Source: Bryobacteraceae bacterium
GTDB taxonomy: Bacteria; Acidobacteriota; Terriglobia; Bryobacterales; Bryobacteraceae
Length of the DNA: 39,654 nt
Direction of reading: 5' to 3'
Assembly: GCA_028275505.1 (NCBI GenBank)
Contig: JAPWUP010000016.1
Span: 1 to 39,654 of the forward strand
Shown: piece after piece, positions 7,028 through 15,456 of the stretch
Layout: the number at the start of each line of letters is the position of its first letter
Numbering within the stretch: position 1 is the first letter of the stretch
Notes under the pieces: generated by a model
Seen by the model: the letters and a program-made list of their open reading frames with translations, nothing else
What the model was told of the DNA's origin: nothing
Databases searched by the model: none
Made by a program: the position numbers and the translations under genes

Positions 7028-9280
7028 ATGGAGGAGGATCCGAATTGGTCGAGCGCGGTCCCGGCGGTCTCAAGCTGTGCAGCGAGTGCCCCGCCTCAAA
7101 CAGCCGGAGTTGAAGTGGATGCGGACGCGCTCTTCCGTGAACTTGAAACCCGCCTGAAACCCCGCCGTCCTCCCGAAGAGCTGGTTGCTTTACGCAAGGC
7201 CTTTGATTTCGCCCTCCGCTGCCACGCGGGCCAGCAGCGCGACTCGGGCGAACCTTACATCGTTCACCCGGTGCAGACCGCGGCGATTCTCGCGGACATG
7301 AATTTGGATCTGGTCTGTCTTCAGACCGGCCTCTTGCATGACGTTGTCGAGGACTCGGCTGCCACTCTAGAGGATATCCGGCGGGAATTCGGCAACGAGG
7401 TGGCCAGCTGCGTAGATGGCGTTACCAAACTCAGCAAGCTCGAGTTTTACTCCGCCGAAGAACGCCAGGCCGAGAGTCTCCGCAAAATGCTGCTCGCCAT
7501 GACCAACGACCTGCGGGTCATCCTGGTCAAGCTGGCCGACCGCCTCCACAATATGCGCACGCTCGCCTTCTGCCCGCCGGAAAAGCAGAAACGCATCGCC
7601 CAAGAGACGCTGGATATTTATGCTCCCATAGCCCACCGGCTGGGCATGGGCGTGATGCGGGGAGAGCTCGAAGACCTGGCTTTCTCCTACCTCGAGCCCG
7701 AGGCTTACGCCGAGATCCGCGAGGCCATCGAATCGCGGCGCCAGGCCAAGCAGGAATTCCTGGCCGAAATCCAGCGCGAGATCCTCGATCTACTGAAGGC
7801 CGAACAAATCCCGGCGCGCGTAGAAGGCCGGATCAAGGGCGTTTATTCGACGTATCAGAAGCTCCGGCGCCAGAGAATTACGATCGAACAGGTCTACGAT
7901 CTGCTCGCGGTGCGGGTGATCACGGACACCGTCAAAAACTGCTACGCGGCGCTCGGCGTCATCCACGGGCGATGGCCGCACATCCCCGGACGTTTCAAGG
8001 ACTTTATCAACATGCCCCGGCCCAATCTCTACCGGTCCCTTCATACGTCCCTCATGGGGCCGGGCGGCCAGCCCTTCGAAGTCCAGATCCGCACCGAGGA
8101 AATGCACCGCATCGCCGAAGAGGGCATCGCGGCGCACTGGAAATACAAGGAAGGGAACATCCGCAGCGGCCAGCAAGAGGAGGAGCGCATCGCCTGGCTC
8201 CGGCACCTGCTGGACTGGGTACAGGAAATGCGCGATTCGCGCGATTTCCTTTCCACCCTCAAGGTGGACCTGTACCCCGAAGAGGTTTACACCTTCACGC
8301 CCCGCGGCAAAGTCATCGTGCTGCCGCGCGACGCCACGCCCATTGACTTCGCTTACGCCATCCACACGGAAGTGGGACACACTTGCGTCGGCGCCAAGGT
8401 CAACGGGCGGATCGTGCCCCTGCGCTACACCCTGCGCAACGGCGACGTAGTCGAGATCCTGACCCAGCCCGGTCACCTGCCCAGCAAGGACTGGCTGGCG
8501 CTGGTGAAAACCTCGCGCGCCCGCCAGAAAATCAAGGCCGTGATCAATGCGGCCGAACGGGCGCGAGCCATCGAGATCGGCCAGAAATACCTCGAGCGCG
8601 AAGCGCGGCGGCTAGGGATCCAGCTCGCCAAGACCGCGAAGGCCGAGCTGGAGCGCATCGCCGGCGAATACGGGTACGCCAAACTCGAGGACTTGTACGC
8701 CGCCCTCGGCTATGGGCGCTTCTCGCCCCGCAAGATCCTGCAAAAGATTGCTCCCGAAAGCAGTGCCGCGGAAGAGCCGACCGTCACCGCGCCGCCCGCT
8801 CCGGCGCCGGCCGCGCGTCCCGGCGCCGCAGGCGAACTGGTCGTGCGCGTCCGGGGTGTGGATGACCTGCTCGTCTATCGCGCCAAGTGCTGCAACCCGA
8901 TCCCCGGTGATCCTATCGTCGGTTACGTGACGCGGGGCAAAGGCATTGCCGTGCACTCCACCAGCTGCCCCAACGTCCAGAATCTGCTCTATGAAGTAGA
9001 ACGCCGGATTGACGTCGAGTGGGGCGCGCCGGGCGATCAGTGCTTCCCGGTGAAACTGGTGGCGCATATTGACGACCGCCCGGGCATGCTGAATCAGTTG
9101 ACCACGATCCTCTTCAACGAGAACGTGAACATTCGCACGCTGGAAGCTCGGGGCGAGAACTCTCACGCCGAAGTGGCCGTGGTGGACATGACCATCGAAG
9201 TGCGCGACAACAAACAACTGGGCAGGCTGCTGGCCGCCATGCGACGCGTTTCCGGAGTGCGCGATGTCCAGCGGGTCTGA
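7028..9280 (+). CDS. rel: Bifunctional (p)ppGpp synthetase/hydrolase, Rel/SpoT family
   Basis: This enzyme makes and degrades the alarmone (p)ppGpp. The 750-residue product has the full long-RSH layout. The HD hydrolase is at about 60-190, with H66, H104-D105 (LLHDVVED) and 'ADRLHNMRTL' at 170-179. The synthetase is at about 260-375 ('YRSLHTSLMGPGG' and catalytic-type E351 in EVQIRT). TGS is at about 418-480, a zinc-finger/RIS region has the 'AKCCNPIPGD' motif near 640, and a C-terminal ACT domain starts at about 670. The RFKD motif at 322-325 is the RxKD form of bifunctional enzymes, not the acidic form of synthetase-only RelA, and the HD site is intact, so both activities are predicted. ATG 7028 was chosen; an in-frame GTG at 7019 adds three residues. 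Both lack a clear ribosome binding site. Confidence 0.95.
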   Translation: MEEDPNWSSAVPAVSSCAASAPPQTAGVEVDADALFRELETRLKPRRPPEELVALRKAFDFALRCHAGQQRDSGEPYIVHPVQTAAILADMNLDLVCLQTGLLHDVVEDSAATLEDIRREFGNEVASCVDGVTKLSKLEFYSAEERQAESLRKMLLAMTNDLRVILVKLADRLHNMRTLAFCPPEKQKRIAQETLDIYAPIAHRLGMGVMRGELEDLAFSYLEPEAYAEIREAIESRRQAKQEFLAEIQREILDLLKAEQIPARVEGRIKGVYSTYQKLRRQRITIEQVYDLLAVRVITDTVKNCYAALGVIHGRWPHIPGRFKDFINMPRPNLYRSLHTSLMGPGGQPFEVQIRTEEMHRIAEEGIAAHWKYKEGNIRSGQQEEERIAWLRHLLDWVQEMRDSRDFLSTLKVDLYPEEVYTFTPRGKVIVLPRDATPIDFAYAIHTEVGHTCVGAKVNGRIVPLRYTLRNGDVVEILTQPGHLPSKDWLALVKTSRARQKIKAVINAAERARAIEIGQKYLEREARRLGIQLAKTAKAELERIAGEYGYAKLEDLYAALGYGRFSPRKILQKIAPESSAAEEPTVTAPPAPAPAARPGAAGELVVRVRGVDDLLVYRAKCCNPIPGDPIVGYVTRGKGIAVHSTSCPNVQNLLYEVERRIDVEWGAPGDQCFPVKLVAHIDDRPGMLNQLTTILFNENVNIRTLEARGENSHAEVAVVDMTIEVRDNKQLGRLLAAMRRVSGVRDVQRV

Positions 9281-9608
9281 GGTGGTCGGTTTTCCCGAGC
9301 CCGTCCAGATCTCGGTTTCCAGGAGCCGCGGACTCACGATCCAGTGGCGGGACGGGCACCGCAGCGAGTATCCCCTGCGTTACTTGCGCGACCGCTGCCC
9401 TTGCGCCACCTGCAGCCAGACACGCAGCGGCGCCGATCCCTCGCCTTTCCCGATGTTCCAGCCGGCCCTCCGCCTCATCAACGCCGAGCCCGTGGGTCGC
9501 TACGCGCTGAGACTTCAGTGGAGCGACGGACACAACACGGGGATCTACAGTTGGGAATACCTGCGCAGCATCTGCCCGTGCCAGGAATGCAGCGGGCGAA
9601 CGGATTGA
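9264..9608 (+). CDS. DUF971 domain protein (gamma-butyrobetaine hydroxylase N-terminal-like)
   Basis: This 114-residue protein is a stand-alone DUF971 domain, found elsewhere at the N-terminus of gamma-butyrobetaine hydroxylase and fused to Mrp-type Fe-S proteins. It reads as two similar halves. The first is IQWRDGH...YLRDRCPCATC (about 26-50) and the second is LQWSDGH...YLRSICPCQEC (about 84-109). Each ends in CPCxxC, giving six cysteines (C45, C47, C50, C104, C106, C109) suited to metal binding. ATG 9264 overlaps the 3' end of rel by 17 bases, so translation is probably coupled. Its function is unknown; a role in metal or Fe-S handling is inference. Confidence 0.88.
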   Translation: MSSGSEVVGFPEPVQISVSRSRGLTIQWRDGHRSEYPLRYLRDRCPCATCSQTRSGADPSPFPMFQPALRLINAEPVGRYALRLQWSDGHNTGIYSWEYLRSICPCQECSGRTD

Positions 9609-9637
9609 GGGGGTCAGGGAAGGCGCAGGCGCCAGCC

Positions 9638-10651
9638 TTACAACAGGCGGAAGTTCACCTCGACGGTAGCCAGTACAGCCACGGGCTTGCCGTCTTTGTA
9701 GCCGGGGCGGAAGCGCCACTTAGAGACGGCTTCGATGGCCTTCTCGTCCAACCCCATCCCCAGCGGGCGGATCACTTTGATGTCGCGCGGCCGGCCCTGC
9801 TCATCAATCACGATGGAGAGTACAACGGTGCCCTGGTACTTGGCCTTGCGGGCCTCCTCGGAGTACTCCGGCTCGACCTTATAGAGGATCACGGGCGCGG
9901 ATACGCCACCGCCGATCCGGTAAACACCACCACCGATCCCACCGCCTTCGCCAGGGCCATAACCACCGCCGCGACCTGGACCGACGCCACCGCCGGACCC
10001 CGTCCCGATGCCGCCACCAAAGCCCGGCCCGCTGGAGGGCGGCCCCAGCTTGGCGAGCGGGTCGCCGTAGTTGGGCAGATTCACGCTGGGCAGCGGCACG
10101 TCCGGCGGCATGATCAGCGTGGGCTCCATGGCCAGCTTGGGGTTAGGGTTCTGGATCACAGCCGTGGGGGGCGTGAACTGCCGGAAGGAAGGCTTCGGCA
10201 ACCTGCCTTTGCTCGGCGGCAAAGGAGAACGGTCACCGCCGCCCCCACCCCCGCCCATCTGGGTATCCTTCGGCTTGAGCGGGGGAAGGTAAGGTGCGAT
10301 ATCCGGTGCCACCAAGGTGACCGTATCGCGGACCGTCTTCTGGACTACGGGGCTGGAAGCCGCCGTGAACAGCAGGACCACCGCCAAACCGTGGATCAGA
10401 GCGGAAGTCAGACCTGCTTGCTTTCCGTACCGATAGTCGCCCCAGATGTCTTTGACTGCGACCGGCTTTGAGGTCACCTCCAGCGGGGGCAGCTTGGGCG
10501 GAAACAGCGTGTCGCGCAGGTTATTCAGGAAAGACCGGTACCAAGGAACTTGGGTCTCCGGGGGCAGGAGCCTGGCGAGATGATCCTCGGCCGTGGCAGC
10601 TACGGGCGTAATGTTGACTGCCGTCTGCTGCTGCCCTTGATTGGCCGCCAT
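9638..10651 (-). CDS. Energy transducer TonB, glycine-rich, long N-terminal tail
   Basis: This 337-residue protein has a cytoplasmic N-terminal region of about 78 residues, one membrane segment at about 79-101 ('LTSALIHGLAVVLLFTAAS') and a proline-rich stretch. Gly-rich linkers follow, one of seven glycines near 133 and GGG repeats at about 205-245. A C-terminal TonB domain ends it (about 250-337: 'KVEPEYSEEARKAKYQGTVV', 'AVSKWRFRPGYKDGKPVAV'). AAGGGA lies upstream of ATG 10651. Unlike the first TonB at 3564, it has no ExbB or ExbD next to it. It probably shares the stators encoded at 4383-6108 or acts in a different TonB-like role. Its strand is opposite to rel/DUF971, with a 29-base convergent gap. 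Confidence 0.88.
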   Translation of the reverse strand: MAANQGQQQTAVNITPVAATAEDHLARLLPPETQVPWYRSFLNNLRDTLFPPKLPPLEVTSKPVAVKDIWGDYRYGKQAGLTSALIHGLAVVLLFTAASSPVVQKTVRDTVTLVAPDIAPYLPPLKPKDTQMGGGGGGGDRSPLPPSKGRLPKPSFRQFTPPTAVIQNPNPKLAMEPTLIMPPDVPLPSVNLPNYGDPLAKLGPPSSGPGFGGGIGTGSGGGVGPGRGGGYGPGEGGGIGGGVYRIGGGVSAPVILYKVEPEYSEEARKAKYQGTVVLSIVIDEQGRPRDIKVIRPLGMGLDEKAIEAVSKWRFRPGYKDGKPVAVLATVEVNFRLL

Positions 10652-10764
10652 CTCTGCGATTCCCTTCTTCGCGACTGGAGCGTTCCCTCCCGCGGCCTTC
10701 CGCGCTTGGGACCGCCTGCCTGTTAGATGTACCGGCGCCCGCCGTCGTTACCGCTCTACGAGAA

Positions 10765-10773
10765 ATTGTAACA
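10765..10773 (-). promoter_or_regulatory. Candidate extended -10 promoter for the second tonB
   Basis: On the minus strand this reads TGTTACAAT, an extended -10 element (TGnTAnAAT). It would start transcription near 10758, about 107 bases before the TonB start at 10651. No good -35 is visible. The 179-base gap 10652-10830 holds no other feature I can identify. Confidence 0.4.
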
Positions 10774-10830
10774 CAGTGCCGCCACGGCGACCGCTGAATT
10801 CCATTCCTTGTAGAGGGGCCCCGCGCGGCA

Positions 10831-11463
10831 CTACATCCCGCCCAACAGGAAGTTACGTGCCCGCTGCCAGATCAGCTCGAGCGAGTCCAGCAGTTCGTGA
10901 TCGGAATCCACCAGCTCTACCTGCACGTTGGGCCGGTTCCGGGCGAACTCGAGGGACCACTCGGGCCTGACCACGCTGTCGCGCAGTCCGTGAAAGATCA
11001 GGGTCGGCTGGCTGGCGGCGGGAAAATCTTCGTACTGGAGGCCGTCCTCAATCAGCCGGTAGGAGACCGGGCGGTAGCGCCGCTCCCCGTAATGAAAAAA
11101 CATCTTCGATCCTTTTTGTTTCCACTCCTCCAGCTCCGCTCCCAGCGCCCCGGCCCACCGTCGCGCGAATCCGAACGCCGGCGCCAGCAACAGCAGGCGG
11201 TCCGTCTCGGGGTGGCGCGCAGCGTACAGGGCAGCCAGGTATCCGCCCAGGCTGGAGCCGATCAGCGCCACCCGGCGGCCCGCAGCGGCCTTCTCGATGA
11301 CCCGCAACTGCCGCGTGATGGTCAGGTTCTCGAAGTCGCCTTCGGTCAGATCGGGAACCTCGACCCGGCAGCCCTCCGCTTCGAGACGTTCGCGGAAGAA
11401 GCGGGCCTTCTGCGAAGCCGGACTGGAAGCGAAGCCGTGCAGGTACAGGAACTCCTTCGTCAT
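10831..11463 (-). CDS. YqiA-like alpha/beta-hydrolase (esterase)
   Basis: This is a 210-residue alpha/beta-hydrolase of the small YqiA/YcfP (UPF0227-like) type. It starts '[18 protein letters not shown]', characteristic of that group, and has the nucleophile elbow GSSLGG with S71. The acid is likely D161 in '[10 protein letters not shown]' and the base H188 in 'DSDHEL'. No signal peptide is present, so it is cytoplasmic. Substrate is unknown; short-chain ester hydrolysis is inferred from the family. Its start overlaps the stop of the upstream gene by four bases (ATGA), so it is translationally coupled to the secreted unknown protein at 11460-12335. Confidence 0.85.
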   Translation of the reverse strand: MTKEFLYLHGFASSPASQKARFFRERLEAEGCRVEVPDLTEGDFENLTITRQLRVIEKAAAGRRVALIGSSLGGYLAALYAARHPETDRLLLLAPAFGFARRWAGALGAELEEWKQKGSKMFFHYGERRYRPVSYRLIEDGLQYEDFPAASQPTLIFHGLRDSVVRPEWSLEFARNRPNVQVELVDSDHELLDSLELIWQRARNFLLGGM

Positions 11464-12335
11464 GGGAATTTGATTTCGGCGTCCGCCGCAAACATGCGGA
11501 AGGCCGAGTACTGGAAAACGTCCTCCTCCACGAGCAGATCGCCCGCGTGCAGCCGCCTCACCACGGAAACGGGGACCAGCACTCCGTAGGGGCTGGGTGC
11601 GTATTCGATGGTCGCCTGGTCGAGCAGCGTCCGCTCACCTTGCTGCCGCTTGCTGGCGAGCACGATGCGCAGCGGCAGCCCGTCGGTTTCGCGGATCCAG
11701 AGTTCGCCTTCGAGGGGCTGCCGAAGGACCTGCCGGTTTTCGAATACCGTGAGCGCGCCCGGGCCTCCCGTCTGGCGGAAGCGAAGGATCAGGGCGGGAT
11801 CCGCTCCTACGCGTGCTTTCCCGGCGGCCTCGAAGCGGAAGTCGCCCAGACGTTCGGGCGTGAACAACAGCAATGCAGGTGCAAAATCGGTGGCGGCGCC
11901 GCGCAGGGTGTAGCGTGCAAATTCCTCCAGCATTCGTTGCTTGACCCGGTCATCGGCCGACTTGATGCCGGCCAGCAACCTCCTGCGCGCCTGCACCGGC
12001 GCCGATACCGCCCGCCCGTCCACTCGCAGAACTTGCCGGAATTCATGCAGAACACCGGGCGAGTCGCGCAGCACGCCGTAGGTGTATTCGGAAACGATCT
12101 CGCGGGTCCGATATTCCGCCGGAGGCGGTTCTGTGGCGGCCTTGCCCGCACGGGGACGGAAGCGACGCGGCGGTTGCAAAGCTCGCTGTCGCAGCGTCTC
12201 CTGCGCAAGCAGTTTTACGGCTTGCCGGCGAAAAACTTCCGCTTCCTCGCTCACGCGCGCCAGGAGCCGTTCCGTCTGCGGGTCGAGAAGGGCAGCCAGC
12301 AGGAGCGGCGCCAGCCACCAAGGCCCCGGAGCCAT
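11460..12335 (-). CDS. Secreted protein of unknown function
   Basis: I do not recognise a family. The 291-residue product from ATG 12335 has a short hydrophobic leader ([16 protein letters not shown]) that looks like a signal peptide, then a helical, charged stretch rich in Arg, Ala and Glu (about 20-80). A beta-rich region follows with phrases such as '[20 protein letters not shown]' and '[21 protein letters not shown]'. The second half resembles outer-membrane-associated lipoprotein-binding folds (LolA-like beta sheets) in style, but I cannot support that call. Thirteen further codons are open upstream; I chose ATG 12335 because it starts the signal peptide. No ribosome binding site precedes it, while TACAAT ends seven bases upstream, suggesting a leaderless message. 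It overlaps the esterase gene by four bases. Confidence 0.7.
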   Translation of the reverse strand: MAPGPWWLAPLLLAALLDPQTERLLARVSEEAEVFRRQAVKLLAQETLRQRALQPPRRFRPRAGKAATEPPPAEYRTREIVSEYTYGVLRDSPGVLHEFRQVLRVDGRAVSAPVQARRRLLAGIKSADDRVKQRMLEEFARYTLRGAATDFAPALLLFTPERLGDFRFEAAGKARVGADPALILRFRQTGGPGALTVFENRQVLRQPLEGELWIRETDGLPLRIVLASKRQQGERTLLDQATIEYAPSPYGVLVPVSVVRRLHAGDLLVEEDVFQYSAFRMFAADAEIKFP

Positions 12336-12341
12336 AGCCGG

Positions 12342-12347
12342 ATTGTA
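12342..12347 (-). promoter_or_regulatory. -10-like box seven bases before ATG 12335
   Basis: TACAAT on the minus strand would place the transcription start at or next to the A of ATG 12335, giving a leaderless mRNA. No Shine-Dalgarno sequence competes with this reading. No convincing -35 is visible. Confidence 0.45.
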
Positions 12348-12396
12348 GCGGCTTTGATAGCCTTCCCGCGACACGGGAACGAGCCAGGCCTGCCAG

Positions 12397-12426
12397 TTGC
12401 GACGGCGGAGCCGCTATCGCTAGAAT
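12397..12426 (+). promoter_or_regulatory. Promoter for acpP-fabF
   Basis: TTGCGA (12397-12402) and TAGAAT (12421-12426) are separated by 18 bases, a sigma-70-like pair. Transcription would begin near 12433, giving an 80-base leader before acpP. The promoter diverges from the minus-strand gene starting at 12335. Confidence 0.5.
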
Positions 12427-12512
12427 CACCGTTTGCAGCCTGCTATGGTTCCGGCGCCGCGATGCCGGGACCGGCAGAACCGGAACTTACGCGAGAGGAC
12501 GCGGGAGGATTC

Positions 12513-12752
12513 ATGTCGGTTGAACAAAAGGTCAAGCAAATCATCGCAGAACAGTTGGGCGTGGACGAGAGCCAGGTGGACAACACGGCCTCCTTTGTGG
12601 ACGACCTCGGCGCCGACTCGCTGGACATCGTCGAGTTGACCATGGCTTTCGAGGAGGCGTTCAATCTGGAGATTCCTGACGAGGACGCCGAGAAGATCAC
12701 CACGGTCAAAGACGCCATCGAGTACATCGAATCCAAGATGGCCAAGAAGTAG
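12513..12752 (+). CDS. acpP: Acyl carrier protein
   Basis: ACP carries growing acyl chains on a phosphopantetheine arm during fatty acid synthesis. The 79-residue, strongly acidic product is full length. It has the universal [16 protein letters not shown] motif with the attachment serine at S36, and the usual four-helix pattern ('[20 protein letters not shown]'). GGGAGGA (12502-12508) precedes ATG 12513. The reading frame is open further upstream, but that extension has no ACP similarity and is chance. It lies 42 bases before fabF, the normal pairing in fatty acid gene clusters. Confidence 0.97.
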   Translation: MSVEQKVKQIIAEQLGVDESQVDNTASFVDDLGADSLDIVELTMAFEEAFNLEIPDEDAEKITTVKDAIEYIESKMAKK

Positions 12753-12794
12753 CCCCATTCCGGATCCCGGCCGCACACAGAAAGGAGTCTGGTC

Positions 12795-14036
12795 TTGTCG
12801 CGCAGGGTGGTGGTGACCGGTGTAGGATTGGTTTCGCCTCTGGGCATAGGCACCGAGGAGACCTGGCGAGCCATTCTGGAGGGGCGAAGCGGCGTCGGCC
12901 CCATCACTGCTTTCGATGCTTCCGGCTTCGCGACTCGCATCGCCGCCGAGGTCAAGGGCTTCGAGCCCGAAAAGTTCATCGAGCGCAAGGAGTTGAAGCG
13001 GATGGGCCGCTTCATCCAGTTCGCGATCGCAGCGGCGGACTTCGCGCTGAAGGCTTCGGGCCTGAAGATCACGCCGGAAAACAGCGAGCGCGTGGGCGTT
13101 TACATCGGCAGCGGGATCGGGGGATTTGAAATCATCGAGCGCGAGTTCGAAGCCCTGCTGCAATACGGTCCGCGACGTATCTCGCCCTTCTTCATTCCGG
13201 CAACCATCATCAATCTCGCCGCGGGCTACGTCTCGATCCGCTGGGGCGCCAAAGGTCCGAACTCGGCTACGGCCACTGCCTGCACCACCGGCGCGCATGC
13301 CATCGGAGATTCCTTCAAGATCATCCAGCGTGGCGACGCCGATGTGATGATTTGCGGCGGTTCCGAGGCTCCCATCTGCCGCATGGGAATTGGCGGCTTC
13401 TCCGCCATGCGCGCGCTCTCCACGCGGAACGATGAGCCGGAACGCGCCAGCCGCCCCTGGGACAAGCTGCGGGACGGGTTTGTGGTGGGAGAAGGCGCCG
13501 GCTTGCTCATCCTGGAGGAGCTGGAACACGCCCGCCGACGCGGGGCTCCTATCCTGGCGGAAATCGTGGGCTACGGCATGAGCGGCGATGCCTACCACAT
13601 CACCGCCCCGTGCGAGGATGGCGACGGCGCCTATCGCGTCATGCGTAATGCCCTTCGCGACGCGGGCATCGAGCCGACTCAGGTGCAGTACATCAACGCG
13701 CACGGCACTTCCACCGACGTCGGCGACCGCATCGAGACCTTGGCGATCAAACGCTGTTTCGGCGAGCACGCTTACAAGCTCGCAGTAAGCTCCACCAAGT
13801 CCATGACCGGCCACTTGCTCGGCGGCGCCGGCGGCCTCGAGGCGGGCATCACGGTGCTGGCCATCCGCGACCAGATTGCGCCGCCCACGATCAACTACGA
13901 AGTACCCGATCCGGAGTGCGATCTGGATTACGTGCCCAACAAGGCCCGCCCGATGCGCATCGAGTACGCCATGTCGAACTCGTTCGGCTTCGGCGGCACC
14001 AACGGCTGCCTGGTCTTCAAGCGATACACCGACTGA
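12795..14036 (+). CDS. fabF: Beta-ketoacyl-ACP synthase II (FabF)
   Basis: FabF condenses malonyl-ACP with acyl-ACP to extend fatty acids. The 413-residue product has the complete Cys-His-His catalytic set: C163 in '[13 protein letters not shown]', H303 in '[11 protein letters not shown]' and H340 in '[14 protein letters not shown]'. These positions match E. coli FabF exactly. The C-terminal 'NSFGFGGTN' loop is present. The start codon is TTG at 12795, supported by AAAGGAG (12781-12787) and the family N-terminus [10 protein letters not shown]. The TTG may lower FabF output relative to ACP. It is the second gene of the acpP-fabF unit and ends seven bases from the convergent permease gene. Confidence 0.97.
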   Translation: MSRRVVVTGVGLVSPLGIGTEETWRAILEGRSGVGPITAFDASGFATRIAAEVKGFEPEKFIERKELKRMGRFIQFAIAAADFALKASGLKITPENSERVGVYIGSGIGGFEIIEREFEALLQYGPRRISPFFIPATIINLAAGYVSIRWGAKGPNSATATACTTGAHAIGDSFKIIQRGDADVMICGGSEAPICRMGIGGFSAMRALSTRNDEPERASRPWDKLRDGFVVGEGAGLLILEELEHARRRGAPILAEIVGYGMSGDAYHITAPCEDGDGAYRVMRNALRDAGIEPTQVQYINAHGTSTDVGDRIETLAIKRCFGEHAYKLAVSSTKSMTGHLLGGAGGLEAGITVLAIRDQIAPPTINYEVPDPECDLDYVPNKARPMRIEYAMSNSFGFGGTNGCLVFKRYTD

Positions 14037-14043
14037 GCGCCTT

Positions 14044-15354
14044 TCAGTGCGCGCTGGTCAGGTAGGCGAAGCGCAGCACGAACAGCGCGGCAAGCAGGTA
14101 AACGAGCCAGTGGACTTCGCGGTAGCGGCCTCGCAGCGTCTTCAGCGCGGCGAAGGCGATGAAGCCGATGGCGATGCCGTTGGCGATGCTCGAAGTCAGC
14201 GGGATGGTGATCATGGTCAGGAAGGCAGGCGTGGCGACCACCGGGTCCGACCAGCGGATCTCCGCCACTGTGCTCACCATGAGGCTGCCGACCACGATCA
14301 GGGCGGGCGCCGTGGCCGCGGCCGGGATCGCTCCTGCCAGTGGCGCGGCCACCAGCGCAACCAGAAAGAGCAGACCGGCGACGATGGCCGTCACTCCCGT
14401 ACGCCCGCCTGCGCTCACGCCGGCTGCGCTCTCGATGTAGCAGACCACGGGTGAGGTTCCGGTCAGAGCACCCGCCACGGTAGCCGTCCCGGCTACGCCC
14501 AGCATCGTGCCCGCGCGGGGCAGACGATCACCCGGTTCGAGCAGGCCGGCTTTCTTGGCTACGCCGATCAGGGTGCCCACGTTGTCGAAGAGGATCACGA
14601 AGTAAAACACAAAAACAATTTCGAGCAATCCTGTATTCATCGCGGCCGCGATATCCAGCTTGCCGGCGGCGGCGGTGATCTGGCCCCAGTCGAGCGGTTG
14701 CGGCCGCCACTGCGTCAGCCCGACGAGCGCCCCCAGCGCCGTAGTCGCCAGGATGCCCAGCAGCATGGCGGCGCGGACACCCCAAGCCGTCAGGGTCGCG
14801 ATGACCAGCAATCCAAAGAGGGCCAGTAGCGTGTTGGGTTCCCGCAGGTTGCCCAGCGCCACCGTAGTCTCGGGATTGGGTACGACGATCCCCGCGTTGC
14901 GCAGCCCGATCAGGGCCAGGAACAGGCCGATGCCGGCCGCCACCGAGGCGTGCAGTTCGAGAGGGACGGCGGCCACGATCCGCTGCTGCACGCGCAGCGC
15001 GGTCAGCACCAGGAACAACACGCCTGCCAGGAAGACAGCGCCCAGCGCGGTCTGCCAGGGCACGCCCATGCCCTTGACGACCGTGTAAGCGAAGTAGGCG
15101 TTGATGCCCATGCCGGGCGCCAGCGCAATGGGGTACCGCCCCAGCGTTCCCATCAGGATGCTGCCCAGCGCGGCGCAGAAGCAGGTGGCAGCGGTTACCG
15201 CCGGCGCAGGCAGGCCCGCGGCGCCGAGGATCGCGGGGTTCACGAACACGATGTAGGCCATGGTCAGGAAGGTCGTGGCGCCCGCCAGCAGTTCCGTGCG
15301 CCAGTTCGTCCCCAGTTCGCTGAACCGGAAATACTGTTCGAGCCGCGTCCTCAT
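14044..15354 (-). CDS. NCS2-family (AzgA-like) purine permease
   Basis: This is a 436-residue inner-membrane transporter of the AzgA/PbuG branch of NCS2, which import hypoxanthine, guanine or adenine with protons. It begins 'YFRFSELGTNWRTELLAGATTFLTMAYI', the AzgA hallmark (residues 8-35). It also has 'IALAPGMGINAYFAYTVV', 'FVFYFVILFDNVGTLIGVA' and 'GTSPVVCYIESAAGVSAGGRTG', with about 12 to 14 membrane segments. The length matches E. coli AzgA-type proteins. ATG 15354 follows GGAGGAAGATC; a much longer open frame upstream is spurious. Which purine is used cannot be told from sequence. A weak -10 (TACATT, 15387-15382) lies upstream. Confidence 0.88.
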   Translation of the reverse strand: MRTRLEQYFRFSELGTNWRTELLAGATTFLTMAYIVFVNPAILGAAGLPAPAVTAATCFCAALGSILMGTLGRYPIALAPGMGINAYFAYTVVKGMGVPWQTALGAVFLAGVLFLVLTALRVQQRIVAAVPLELHASVAAGIGLFLALIGLRNAGIVVPNPETTVALGNLREPNTLLALFGLLVIATLTAWGVRAAMLLGILATTALGALVGLTQWRPQPLDWGQITAAAGKLDIAAAMNTGLLEIVFVFYFVILFDNVGTLIGVAKKAGLLEPGDRLPRAGTMLGVAGTATVAGALTGTSPVVCYIESAAGVSAGGRTGVTAIVAGLLFLVALVAAPLAGAIPAAATAPALIVVGSLMVSTVAEIRWSDPVVATPAFLTMITIPLTSSIANGIAIGFIAFAALKTLRGRYREVHWLVYLLAALFVLRFAYLTSAH

Positions 15355-15428
15355 GATCTTCCTCCGCTTCGACCACTCACGAATGTACAACGCCGGCAAG
15401 CAGGCCATGAGGGTGGCGGCGTCGCCAG

Positions 15429-15434
15429 TATAAT
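15429..15434 (+). promoter_or_regulatory. -10 box for the DUF2961 gene
   Basis: A perfect TATAAT lies 22 bases before ATG 15457. The predicted start is near 15441, leaving a short leader that holds AGGGAGAG as ribosome binding site. No good -35 is visible. Confidence 0.5.
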
Positions 15435-15456
15435 GGGCGCGACCAGGGAGAGTTCC

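Noticed and set aside
14950-15456. N-terminal extension of the DUF2961 frame
   Set aside because: It overlaps the purine permease on the other strand, has no similarity, and lies before a clear Tat signal, TATAAT box and ribosome binding site at 15429-15457.
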